This document shows, piece by piece, positions 35,223-45,788 of a stretch of DNA of 64,000 nt. The translations under genes were made by a program, and so were the position numbers. The stretch's first letter is position 1. Each line of letters starts with the position of its first letter. The DNA comes from Rozella allomycis CSF55. Its lineage: Eukaryota; Rozellomycota. The stretch spans positions 203,341 to 267,340 of the forward strand of contig KE561047.1 of the NCBI GenBank assembly GCA_000442015.1, given 5' to 3'. Below the pieces are notes generated by a model. It was not told where the DNA came from. It made no database searches and worked only from the letters and a program-made list of their open reading frames with translations.

Positions 35223-36985
35223 TTATTTCATAAACATCATTCCGGATGTATCTGCCACCGATGCAATTTTTGTAAATGCATTTGCCATAGCTGCTGTCCT
35301 GTAATCAGTTTTCTATATCAAATCGTTTTAATCAATACCTTTTCCTCTGCTGTTTTGATTGTCTCGTGACAAGCGTTAATCATCGTATCTTCTAATCCAG
35401 AATATACCAAATGATGCTCTTCTGCTCCGTTTATTACTTCACGCTTCACTTTTGGATCCAATTGTTTTCCTGTAGCTTCTTCAATTACATCTATCATTCT
35501 ATGCTTGCTATATTCTTCCCATCGCTTGTTTAACCGACCAAATCGTACATGGCTTAAGTTTTTCAACCATTCAAAATAAGAAACAACAACTCCACCCGCA
35601 TTCATTAGCAGATCCGGTAAAATTATTATTCCTCTGCGTAAGAGGACATCATTGGCTCCTGGAGTCGTGGGTCCATTGGCTGCCTCCGCCACGATCTTAG
35701 CCTTTATTTTGTCTGCATTCGACATTGTTATTTGTTGTTCCAAGGCGGCTGGTATCAGTATGTCACATTCACGCTCCAACAATTCTTTTGAATTTTCAAC
35801 AGTGATCGCTTTCGTATATCCTTTAAAAGATCCCTTATTGGAAGTGAAATATTTTTGTAAATCATCAATATTTAAACCTTTTTCGCTATTAATTTTAACG
35901 TACCTTGTTCATTGTAAACTCCAAAATCCCTTTCCGCAATTCCAATAACCTTTGCTCCATGAGATGAGAAGAATTTGGCGGTCCAATATCCCACATTACC
36001 AAAGCCCTGGACGATCACTCGAACACCATTGATACTACCGCTCAGACCTGTTTTCTTTTGCACAGTTGGATCCTTTAAGAACTCTCTGACTCCATAAAAT
36101 ACACCGAGTCCAGTAGCTTTTCTTGGATAAGAATGTGATTTACCTTCATTTCGGCCGCGAACACCACCTTGATTTATTGGTTTGCCTGTTACACATGCCA
36201 TGGAGTCGACGTCTGTGCTATAAAATTGCCTATAAGTATCTTGTATCTATTGAAAAATTCCTAATGAATATACCCAAGACATTTCAACAGGTCCCGTGCC
36301 AACATCAGGAGCTGGCACATCTGTTCCCGGACCTATAAAGTTCTTCTGACATAGTTCCATTGTATATCTTCTTGTAATTCTTTCAAGATAGTCCGGCGAC
36401 CATTTCTTAGGATTAATGCAGATGCCCCCTGTTATATTTGAATACAGCCAAAACATACCTTTTGCTCCACCAAATGGTACATCTACAACTGCACATTTAT
36501 ATGTCATTAGAGCCGCTAATGCTGAAACTTCTTCAAGGTTTACAGCCTTTGAAAATCTTATTCCTGGTCTTTTTGCACTTTTTATATTACCCCCTTTGCA
36601 TGGTAGTCTGTGCTTTGAATGTTGCACTCGGTAGGCTTTTAGTACCTCCCATGTTCCATCGCATCGCTATTTAAAATCATTATTAAGCTGTATACCTTAA
36701 TAGGAAATGTAACGCTCAAAGCACAATCTGGAGACCGAATGTGTGCCATCGTTGCTTCCGATATTGTATCTTTCAACAGGTTCGTAGCGTTGTCAACATA
36801 TCTTTCTACACTTTGCAAAAAGCTATTTAGTGTTTTGGTTTTAATTACTCTGGTTCTCCATTTGGGTGGATGGTGTTTCCGTTGGTAGAGTATAGTTTGC
36901 TGAAAAACGTATTGACTTGTCTAAAATTATATCGATGACGACTTTAATAATGAAGAATGATAACAATTTACATAGAATTCAGCAT
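35223..36985 (-). CDS. GLUD1: Mitochondrial glutamate dehydrogenase, GLUD1-like
   Basis: After a presequence rich in Arg and lacking acids ('[20 protein letters not shown]') the chain follows animal GLUD1: '[18 protein letters not shown]', '[20 protein letters not shown]', '[18 protein letters not shown]', '[14 protein letters not shown]', '[12 protein letters not shown]', Rossmann motif 'VQGFGNVG', '[18 protein letters not shown]', '[19 protein letters not shown]'. It interconverts glutamate and 2-oxoglutarate plus ammonia. At least seven 26-30-nt introns; the last two exons give '[15 protein letters not shown]' and the stop at 35223. The ~500-residue mitochondrial type differs from the Gdh1 and Gdh2 enzymes usual in higher fungi. 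Confidence 0.93.
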
Positions 36986-37069
36986 TTCTAGGTAATTGGT
37001 ATACACACAAAGAGTTGTCAAGGGAACAGTAATTGAATGTCATATATCTAAGGTGCAAATTTATTGATG

Positions 37070-37984
37070 TCATGATACAGGCGTTTCTTCATTATTTTCT
37101 ACTTTTCGTTTTGGAATGACTTTTTCGAACGCTTTCCCCCAATCGCCGTCACAATCGATAACTTGTAACAATATCTCGAAAACTATACTTAATGGCTTAA
37201 AGTTTTACCTTGGTGTACGGTTAAAACTTTACTACCAGAAAGTTTTAAATATTCTCCAATTGGAAGTCTTGCAGTTGAAATGCCTTCTTTATTTGCTTTG
37301 TCAAAACATAATGATTTATGACGATTTCTATCAACGATACCCCCAATGATGTAAACAGCGTCTTCATTCAATTTATCAATAGTGTTTTCAGAATCTGCAG
37401 TTAAATAAACTATTTTATCCTTTGGGAATAGAGATGTGTATGATTCGCTCGAAAAAGACATGGTCTTACTTGAAAAAGAACTTATGTATTACTGTCCATT
37501 TGTCATGCGTGGGATAAGACTTCAATAGAGACTCTTTTGAACCACCGTTTAATGAGCATACGTGCAAATTGACCGGCTGCAAGATTTTGCGGTTTGCAGA
37601 ATAGCATCTTGAAATCTGGGAAGACAAACTTTTTATTTCCTTTCAAATCTCTTTTATGAACATACTTGTGGGAGCATGAGGTCATCAAAAGACATATCGA
37701 TGGCTATGTTAAACTTTGGCAGCTTTTGTTCTATCTTCGCCGGTTTTGGCGGTCTTTCCTCTGGATGATTTTTATAATACTCTTGTTTTTCTTTTCTACT
37801 TTATAGCATTAAGAATACCTTTTTTCTTTTCTTTTTCCTTGAGTCTCTTTTTTTCACGCCATTCCTTTTTAGTTTCCTCAAATCGTTCACGTTTCTTTTG
37901 TTTCTTCAATTGGTTTTTCGATAGTTCTTTTTCTTCTACTTTTTCTACTTTCTCTTTTTCATGCGATTTCACATCCGTAGACAT
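37070..37984 (-). CDS. TRM10: tRNA (guanine-N1-)-methyltransferase TRM10
   Basis: N-terminal Lys/Glu-rich helix ('[20 protein letters not shown]') then, spliced across four introns, the SPOUT core: '[13 protein letters not shown]', '[20 protein letters not shown]', '[18 protein letters not shown]', '[20 protein letters not shown]' and the ending '[14 protein letters not shown]'. TRM10 methylates N1 of G9 (and in some species A9) in tRNAs using S-adenosylmethionine; GGIVDRNR and the LPIGEY loop form the cofactor knot. The catalytic Asp of VDRN is present. An in-frame Met three codons upstream is also possible. Its start is 17 bp from that of the divergent NAA38 gene. Confidence 0.93.
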
Positions 37985-38001
37985 TATGCACAACCCCTGC
38001 T

Positions 38002-38233
38002 ATGAGTGAGTTTCTTAACCAAGAATGTAGAATCACAGTCAGAGACCAAAGGACTTTTGTTGGAAGATTAATCGCGCTAGATTATCAGAAGAATGTTATT
38101 TTAGAAAATACTCAAGAATTTAATCCAGGTAAAGAAAAATTAAAATATTCTCAAAGAGCTAAATGAAGAGCGCGAGTGTGGATGCATTATGATTAATGGT
38201 TATGATATTGTCAAATTTGAGTGTCGTGAATAA
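38002..38233 (+). CDS. NAA38: NatC auxiliary subunit NAA38-like (Sm-fold)
   Basis: Two exons joined across a 28-nt intron give a 67-residue Sm-fold protein: 'LNQECRITVRDQRTFVGRLI', 'ALDYQKNVILENTQEF', then 'CGCIMINGYDIVKFECRE'. The Sm1 and Sm2 motifs, with 'DGRTxVGxxxxxDxxxNVIL' type spacing, best match NAA38/LSMD1 (N-terminal acetyltransferase C), although another short LSm protein cannot be excluded. It shares a 17-bp divergent promoter gap with TRM10 and its stop codon is almost adjacent to the open frame of the following dynein-tail gene. Confidence 0.75.
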
Positions 38234-38309
38234 CATGTATGTAAATAGAATAATAAAGAGGGATGAGTTTAGTGTTCTGAGTTATCGGCTACAGTATTTA
38301 TTGGTTTCT

Positions 38310-41300
38310 ATGGCTACACACACTGCTTTCAGCGACAAAATGGAACAAAATTTTAACGACGTCAAGAAGTCGTTAAATAAGTTGAATGCTTTCAAGACAT
38401 TACCGAAATTGGATTCTACTATATCTTCCGTCTTCATAGATGAGGAAGATCCAACTACGGTATTCGATCAAATAGTACTACTATCCATCAGCATTAATAA
38501 AAAGGATTCTTCCATATTTCCACCAATACTCAAAAGACAGAGTTGGACGTTACTGTCTCCATACAAAGAGGAAAGGCACCATAGGGCCGTCAGTGATTCA
38601 ATAGCAAACAATTACAGTCCCCGGGCCATGTTTCTAAACACTAGATCTTTACCAAAAAGTAGAGTTAAAAAAAGTAACGTAGAAATATAAGAATGATAGC
38701 TAATTTTATAACGAAAAGAACAAGTTTGTCAGCAGGAAAAATTACATTGTTACCTTTATCACCCAGTAGACCAATGTCTCCATGTGAAAGATTGAAACTT
38801 CATTCCTCTCAGTTTGATTTCACCACAGTATTTACAGAGGATTACAATGGCAAAGAAAACAATTCTCATAAAAGATATTGGCATTACATTGAGCAAGGTG
38901 TTCCTGACAGTTTACTTCCTGCATTTGAATCCCATGGATTCGATTTTTCCAAAAGAATGCCAAAAGAAATCAAAAACAGAGAGGAACTAGGCTTGCTAAT
39001 GGAAGAGATTAAGAAAGATTATGTACTTTCAATTAAAAGGTCAATTGTTGATTACGTATTACTTGATGCGACCGAAAGAAAAAGGCTTGATATATCTTCA
39101 GTACCCAGGATGTTTAAAGACTTTATACCAATTAGAGCACCTGTTCCTTGGAGTGAAACTATTCAGACGGCAAAGGCTTTTCTTGAATGTAACTTGTTTG
39201 TGACCAACCCGGTGATGACAAAGTTGTTGGAAATATTTGATGCCTACTAGAATATAAGAATAATTGATATGAGTGTATTTCAATCGGAGAGCGATTTTAA
39301 AATTCAAGTGGGCAAGAACGAATTGACACAAAACTATTCAAATGCCCCAACAATCACAGTGGATTCGATGATAGAAAACTCATTTTCAAGTCAAAAAATT
39401 AAGCGAATTCCTCTTACAACTGGAGAATTTCAGTCTATTATTCGTGAGCAATGTAAAGAATTTCGACAAGTGATATTGACAAAGTAATACAACAATGTTA
39501 TTAATATCGTTAGATGGTTGCCAGAAATTATTCAAGTGTTCATTGAAATGAAATCCACGTGGTATTCAATAGTGACAAGTAGAAATGGTTCTGATGAGTC
39601 ATATGATCTTCTTGACTCCTTTTTCCGTTCCGTTGCAACTTTAATGTCGAATCAATTGTGGGAAACGTTAAATAATTCAATCGATGATTTTGAAAAGTTT
39701 ATTTTTACTTTTGAGCAAAATGAGAATCAGAATGGACTCTTTAAGATTAATCTAACATTGTCTGGGTCGTCTGTGAGATTTGAACCAGCGCTAAACGAGG
39801 TTGAAAATGTTTTAATTCAAACGATGGAGGAAATTTCAAAAGCGGTTATCGAAATACCTAGAGTTGAAACAAAGTTGTTTACGAGTCTTCAAAATGAGAA
39901 TATTTTTCTCTCTACCATTTCTTTAGATGATCCCAGAATAGTGGAGTGCACTGAATTGCGTAATACGTTTGCCAGAAATTATGTTGAGCCACAAAGATAC
40001 ATATTGCAATATGAAAAATTTAAAGCATTGATGACTCAAAAAGCAGATCGGAAAATAGAAGATTTCATAAAAGAGAGGCATGATTTGGATGAATATGAAA
40101 CGGAAATAAATAAGTTAATGAAAACTAGAATTGAAATCAATTCTTTGCCTTTGTCTATTTCATTCAGTATGATCAATTTAGATTGCAATGCTTTGGCAGA
40201 GGATTTATTGAATAGAACAAGAGCATTAATTGACAAATTAGTTGAGCAAATTTTATCGAAAGCGAGAGAAGACAATTCTCAGTAAAGTTAATTTCATTTA
40301 ATTGATAGGATTTGTGAAAAATTTGAACAAATTTCTGCAAAAGTTATGAAAGTGCCTTCAACTACTGAAGAACTTTGTGAATTAATAAACTATTTAGACA
40401 AAAATTCAGCCGATGAAACGACTGGATTGAAAGAAGAAATTTATAGAGGAATTAAAAGGATTAACTTTTTGCTTAATTATGCGCAGTTAACAGAAGAGGA
40501 TATAAAGTTGAATAGCGTTACGATGACATGGCCAGAGAGAATAGGTCCAATATTTGATCTTAGCAAAAAGCGTCTTGTTCAAAAGAAAACCAAGGCGCAA
40601 GAAGAAGTGAAAATTAAGTCTCAAAATTTGGAGGCGGAAGTAGAAAGTTTACTTGACATTGTTTACAAATTTCAAGATTGTGGGATTTTATCGGAAACAA
40701 ATGAATATGTAAAGAAACTCAGATCAATTGAAATCAAAATTGATGAACTTTCATTTAAAATCAAGGAAATTAATAAAGAAGAAGAATTGCTGGAATTTGA
40801 TCTAAGCCCCTTTGGAAAATTTGAGGAAGCAAAAGAAGCATTGGGGCCATTTAAGCTTTTATGGGATTCAGTTTCAACATTTCAAAATGAGTACAATAGA
40901 TGGATGACAAGTGCTTTCATTGAATTAGATGCCCACCAAATTGATGAACAAGTAGGGAACTTGTACAAATCAATACTAAAATTAACAAAAACATTTAAAG
41001 ATTTAGCAGTTCCAAGGAAGGTCTCTGAACAAATTAAAAACAAAATTGAAAAATTCAAAGCGTATATTCCCTTGATCACAATTCTAAGATCGCCAGGGTT
41101 GAAGAATAGACATTGGAAAGAAATGAGTGATGTTGCTGGAGTTGATATGACACCTGATGAAGAAACAACTTTATCAACATACCTTGAGATGGATTTAAGC
41201 GCACATATTCCAAAATTTGAAGAAATATCTGAGGTTGCAATGAAAGAATTCAACTTTGAAAAGACATTGGCTAATATGATGGAAGAATGGAAAAATATGA

Positions 41301-41755
41301 CTTTTAATCACATGCCTTATAGAGATTCAGGAACTTTTACTTTAACTGCACAAGAAGATCTTCAGGCTTTAATGAACGATCAAATCATCAAAATACAAAC
41401 GTTGAAGAATTCTCCACTAGCTAGAAACCTAGAAGATTTAATTGCAGAAAGTGAACAAACGTTGATGAATATTAAAGAAACTTGGAACGAATGGCTCAAA
41501 GTTCAGTCTGGTTGGTTACGTTTAGAACCGATTTTCAGTTCTGAAGAAACGTCGCAACAAATGCCCCTAGAGAGTCGTAATTTTAAACAAGTTGATAAAA
41601 TATGGAGAGAAATTATGACTCAATGCTTGGAAACACCCGAAATACTGATTATGATAAAGACGCCAAATCTATTGGAGAAATTAAAGGAATGCAACTCTTT
41701 GATCGAAGAAATTCAAAAAGTACGCAACGAGCAGAATCATGAAACTCCTCAATAA
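38310..41755 (+). CDS. Truncated axonemal dynein heavy chain: tail and linker start only, no motor
   Basis: About 1,100 residues, read through four introns (26, 33, 31 and 27 nt) without any break. It begins with a heavy chain N-terminus ('DYVLSIKRSIVDYVLLDATE', 'FIPIRAPVPWSETIQ') and passes through the DHC_N2 region: 'SPGLKNRHWKEMSDVAGVDM', 'NFEKTLANMMEEWKNMTF', 'NEWLKVQSGWLRLEPIFSSE', 'LLEKLKECNSLIEEIQK'. There it stops 11 codons later. In complete chains 'GLNDYLEKKR' and about 3,000 residues of motor follow. Sequence style suits the single-headed inner-arm group (DNAH3/7/12-like), tentatively. The convergent SPP gene ends 10 bp away, so nothing more can follow. An earlier in-frame ATG at 38235 exists. 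Coding constraint looks intact, so it is not an obvious pseudogene. Confidence 0.85.
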
Positions 41756-41765
41756 AGTTAGATTT

Positions 41766-43176
41766 CTATTCCTTCATTTTATTTGTTAATGTTAATGTCT
41801 CATCTAAATCCATTTTAACATATAGATCGTCTGAATCCCACATATTCTTTAATTCTCCAATATAAAAGGCGCGAATAATCACCGCAATAAGCATACAAGG
41901 TACTAAATATAACAATGCGGGTTGTCCAGTTTCAAATAGTAACAGTGCCAGAATTGTCATTAGCATTCCGACTACATAGCCCATCATACCAGAAAGAAAT
42001 AATCTTCCTTTACCATCCAATTTTAAATATTCATAAACTTTTAAATATATCAAAAATAATCCTGGCAATGCAATGTCTCCAAATCCCAAGAACGAAAATG
42101 AAGGGATTTCATTAAACAAAGATGGAAAGACCAACAAGGCAGGCATTGATTCTCCACTTGAAGACTTGGACGCAACCTTTTCCATCACACTCACACCATC
42201 TGATGTGAATGATTTGGACCCAAACACCCAGAACACATCATAGAGAAATAGGCCCATTAGCAAGAAAAAAGATATCTTCATTACAAATATTCATTGAATT
42301 TACTTTGATGTTTGGTAATTTAACAATTTTTAAAATAAACATTATAACAGAGCTGCCTAGAATATCAAACAACCACCAATATTCCCTAAATCGACATAAT
42401 TGAGTTCATACTCTACTTCTTTCCGTTTAATCAACCATAGAATACATAATGGCAAACTAATTATGAAGCAAAACGGTCCGGGTAATCTATTTTTTGAAAA
42501 ATACTGCAGAACATGATATAGCGATACTAGCGACTGTAAGGTAAATAAAACGATTATCAAATAGACTAATTTATACACACTTAATTCATTTACTCAGATA
42601 ATCCTTGACAAAATATAGCAATAAGAGCATCGAGGAAGCCGCAAACACAAAAAACGCAGCTAATTGTGGAGTGAAAACAAATTTGTTATCATCTTCATTA
42701 TTAAGCTGCAAGTCATGTATAGCCCACTTTGACGACACGAAAATAATCCCCGTGGACAATAAAATCATTAGAACAAAGTTCATTGGGATAGGGAACGTTT
42801 TTAAAGGACGAATAATTACACTTTTTCCATTTTTGAATGAATAATTCGGACTGCACCATATGGATTTTTCATCTGATTTCAAGATGTCTGTCAAGTTTTC
42901 CTTTGATGTTACTTTAAATGACAAAATTATTGGGTAGTAGTCTTTTCTGCATTTAATTGAGTTTGAGACATATACATTGTCGTTCTTTTCATTGTTAAAA
43001 GTGGGTTCACATGTATCGTTATGAAGATTTACAATAGTCCCCGTAATCTTCTCAGGAAATGAATTAAAAGACCAACAATAATAAGTAACATCTTCGCTGT
43101 TCTCAATTGCTATTTGCTTAAGCGCAAACAAGTTTGGGATTGTGAAAAAAAGAAGAGTTAGTGGATGCAAATTCAT
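41766..43176 (-). CDS. Signal peptide peptidase-like intramembrane aspartyl protease
   Basis: Catalytic motifs YD in 'FLYDVFWVFGS', GxGD in 'FLGFGDIALPGL' and PAL in 'ETGQPALLYLVPCML', all on transmembrane helices, define a presenilin-type SPP/SPPL protease that cuts type II membrane segments in the ER or endosomes. An N-terminal signal peptide and a luminal Cys-containing domain of about 120 residues (43176 to about 42750) resemble SPPL2 rather than HM13/SPP. Introns are near 42575 and 42345. Between 42440 and 42365 the frame needed for 'EYWWLFDILG' is not reached by a 26-31-nt intron; a 50-nt or a 20-nt intron would do, so this junction is unresolved. Confidence 0.85.
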
Positions 43177-43562
43177 TTCGAATTTTTCGGCATCTTGACC
43201 CTTAAAGCGAAGACGGGGAAAACTGAATTAGTGATTTGAAACGGTTACAGAATTGAGGAGAGTAGACTCTTGGTTGCACGGATCGAATTACTGGGAATTC
43301 GAGGACGCCCCCTCTATTTTTACCCCTCCACAATCTCTGTCACAAAAAATAAGGAATCGTTTAGAGGCCCAATTTACTTAAATAAAAGTGTTTTTTGGGT
43401 TCTACTGTACAACTTGTTACCATTGAATTAATGAGTACTTCTTTCTTTAGTCTCTCTCCAAAATCTGTTAAAACTTGAAGGCAAATGAGAAGAACTATTA
43501 AAATGGTTGACCAGCAAAAGTTTTTAAAAAGTAGATAAATTATTAGAAACCAATTTATTCAA
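43177..43562. other. Gap between SPP-like and alcohol dehydrogenase genes
   Basis: About 385 bp with no supported gene. Both flanking genes are on the minus strand, so it holds the SPP promoter and the 3' region of the dehydrogenase. Nothing else seen. Confidence 0.5.
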
Positions 43563-44695
43563 TTAATTTTGAAGTACTATTCTGTAACGAACATCGTTTT
43601 TGCGGACTCTTGCAATTCCTTCATTTACTTTCTCCATTGGTAGCACATCAATCATTGGGCGAATATTCTTTTCGTCACACAGCTTTAGCATCTCACGAAT
43701 ATCGTTGCGTGAGCCAATTAGACTTCCAATTATGGATAGATTTTTCATCACCAACACCCCAGGAACAAATGATATCTTGTATTCAGGTAATCCTACTAAT
43801 AAAAGTTTCCCATTAGTCTTCAAAAAGCTCAAATATAAATCCCATGGTGCTTGTGGCGCACATGTTGAGACCAGTAGCAAATCGATCTAACCTTTTGCAT
43901 TACATAATTAAATACCGATTTCATCACTGAAGACAGCTGCGAGACAGGTTGATTCAAATTGACAAAGTCAGTTGCACCAAGCGTCTTAGCTTCCTTTTCT
44001 TTATTCGGAGAAGTTGAAAAGGCGTACACTCTATCGGCACCCATCGCTTTCGCAAACTGCAAACCCAAGTGACCAAGGCCACCGATTCCAATAACACCTA
44101 CCGTCTTTCCCGGTCCACACCCATATCTTCTCAGTGGCGTGTAAGTTGTTACACCAGCACACAACAGTGGAGCCGCATATTCGGAAGGAATATTTTCAGG
44201 TATTTTAAATGCACAATTTGAATCTACCCTAGTTTTTCTATCAAGCTAATTTGAAAATATATACTTTGCGTATCCGCCATATGCAATGTGACCATCTGGA
44301 TACTTGGAATTATACGTAAAAACGCAACCAGAACAGCAAGGATCGTTGTTGTTAGTGCAATCAGGGCAATTGCTTTTTAAGCAAGATGAAACCATAGCCC
44401 CCACACCTACCCTATCGCCAACATTCAAATGAGACACTTCAGGCCCTTTCGCCGTTATTTTACCAATTATTTCATGACCGACAACGACAGGGTACATTGT
44501 TGGCCCCCATCCGCTATCCAGAGTATGGATATCTAATATAAGTTAAAAGCAAGCCTTACCAGAATGACATATTCCACAATGAGATATTTCAATTTCAATA
44601 TCATGAGGTCCGAGTGGATGAGCCTTGTAGGTCCATTTTTGAATTGGTGAACCTTTACTATGACATGCATAGGCTTCGATTTCTGCTTGCGTCAT
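43563..44695 (-). CDS. Zinc-dependent alcohol dehydrogenase, cinnamyl/NADP type (ADH6/YahK-like)
   Basis: Catalytic zinc block 'GICHSDIHTLDSGWG' and 'YPVVVGHEIIGKI', structural-zinc Cys cluster in 'SCLKSNCPDCTNN' to 'CCSGC', and Rossmann 'VGVIGIGGLGHLGLQFAKAM' are all in order. This is the cinnamyl-alcohol-dehydrogenase branch of medium-chain dehydrogenases, which reduce aldehydes with NADPH. Introns of 27-29 nt are near 44565, 44265 and 43895; the last gives 'SVMKSIDLLLVSTCAPQAPW'. I use the Met at 44695 (MTQAEIEAYACHSKGSP); the frame is open upstream to an ATG at 44746. About 350 residues, normal length. Confidence 0.92.
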
Positions 44696-45119
44696 ACTTG
44701 CCTGCGCCACAGAGATCGCTATGATGATATTATAGGGTGATGACATGCTTGAGAATTTCTATGGTTTGAATTAAAAACGATCTTGAAAAAGATAGGAAAG
44801 ATATATACTGACTTGACTTGAGTCACCCTGGAATTAGAATTTACGTTTCTTCAAATTAATACTTTTGACGGTCGAAGTTCGACTGTCAAAAGTTAATGTT
44901 TTTTCTTTGGAAATGGGAGTCGAGGTTTTAAGTTTTCAACAAGGACGTTAAGACGTATGTGTTAATTTTAGCAAGGTAAGTTTGGAGTAAGACTTGAGTT
45001 TTAGAGGGAAAATATATGGTCGCGGGAAAATCAAAATTTTAGTCAATTCAATAGTGTATAATCTATTTAATAGATATTTAATTTGTTCATTCGAAATAGT
45101 TTTAGGAAATTTCGCTTCA
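44696..45119. other. Divergent intergenic region with a hairpin
   Basis: About 424 bp between the minus-strand dehydrogenase and the plus-strand secreted protein, so it must serve both promoters. It holds the inverted repeat listed separately. No gene is supported. Confidence 0.5.
44855..44897. repeat. Hairpin-forming inverted repeat
   Basis: Arms ACTTTTGACGGTCGAA and TTCGACTGTCAAAAGT pair over 16 bp with one G-T type mismatch and a one-base centre. AATTAA-type extensions pair further. The strongest palindrome seen in non-coding DNA here. It lies between divergent genes, so it could be a bidirectional regulatory site or a remnant of a mobile element. The central TCGAAGTTCGA is itself nearly symmetric. 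Confidence 0.6.
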
Positions 45120-45677
45120 ATGTCACGTTTTTCATTCAACGTACTCGTTTTTTTATTTTTGTATAACGTAACCCTTACACACCAAACTCACTTGATAAGT
45201 CCAAAATTATCTAAGTCTGATGAATTTTCTCAAGAAATTGATGTTGAAAACGGAAATTATCAACTGGAAGACTTACTTGAAGATCTACATGGATCGAAAG
45301 ATTCCGCTTCTGCTGAATACAAAACTTGGAAACATTCACCCCTTCTTTCTCCTGTTTCCACTGACTCTTTTATAAGTTGTTCCAGTGATAACAGCATTGA
45401 AGAAGAGGCCAGTATTGTACGCAATGCTGTAAATGAAGATTCTGATGATGAAACGATTATTGTGGATATTGAAGATTCAAACGGACTAGAAGATATTTAT
45501 AAAAATTTAAGGAGAAAACCAGAACCTAATCAACTTTCAATTCCTAAAATCATAAATAGGCCGATTCAAAAGAAGAACTCAAACAAATATTTTCTGAGGG
45601 AAAGAAAAAGAAAAGAGTCCAAGAAGATCGTCAAGCCCCGAATGGGTATTTTCAGCAGGAGCTCAAATGAGATATAA
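45120..45677 (+). CDS. Secreted acidic protein of unknown function (185 aa)
   Basis: A clear signal peptide ('RFSFNVLVFLFLYNV', then THQTHL) precedes an acidic, Ser-rich middle ('EDSDDETIIVDIEDSNG') and a basic C-terminus ('KYFLRERKRKESKKIVK'). No Cys-rich fold, no transmembrane segment after the signal peptide and no known domain is visible. It is intronless as read. The frame is open upstream to 44994, but the Met at 45120 directly starts the signal peptide. The opposite-charge halves and low complexity suggest a mostly disordered exported protein. Function unknown. Confidence 0.55.
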   Translation: MSRFSFNVLVFLFLYNVTLTHQTHLISPKLSKSDEFSQEIDVENGNYQLEDLLEDLHGSKDSASAEYKTWKHSPLLSPVSTDSFISCSSDNSIEEEASIVRNAVNEDSDDETIIVDIEDSNGLEDIYKNLRRKPEPNQLSIPKIINRPIQKKNSNKYFLRERKRKESKKIVKPRMGIFSRSSNEI

Positions 45678-45788
45678 GAAATCATTTTTTATTTGAAATA
45701 AAAATCGTGTTTTTAGGGTAATTGGTAATTTTTTTGTGCAAACAATGAAATTTACAAAACATTTCTCTTCAACATGCGCCACTAAAAC

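Noticed and set aside
37070-38233. TRM10 and NAA38 as a fused or bicistronic gene
   Set aside because: They are on opposite strands with separate ATGs.
38310-41755. Treating the tail-only dynein as a plain pseudogene
   Set aside because: There is no internal stop or frameshift, introns are all well formed, and conserved tail motifs are kept. Decay would be expected if the gene were dead. A recent break is still possible.
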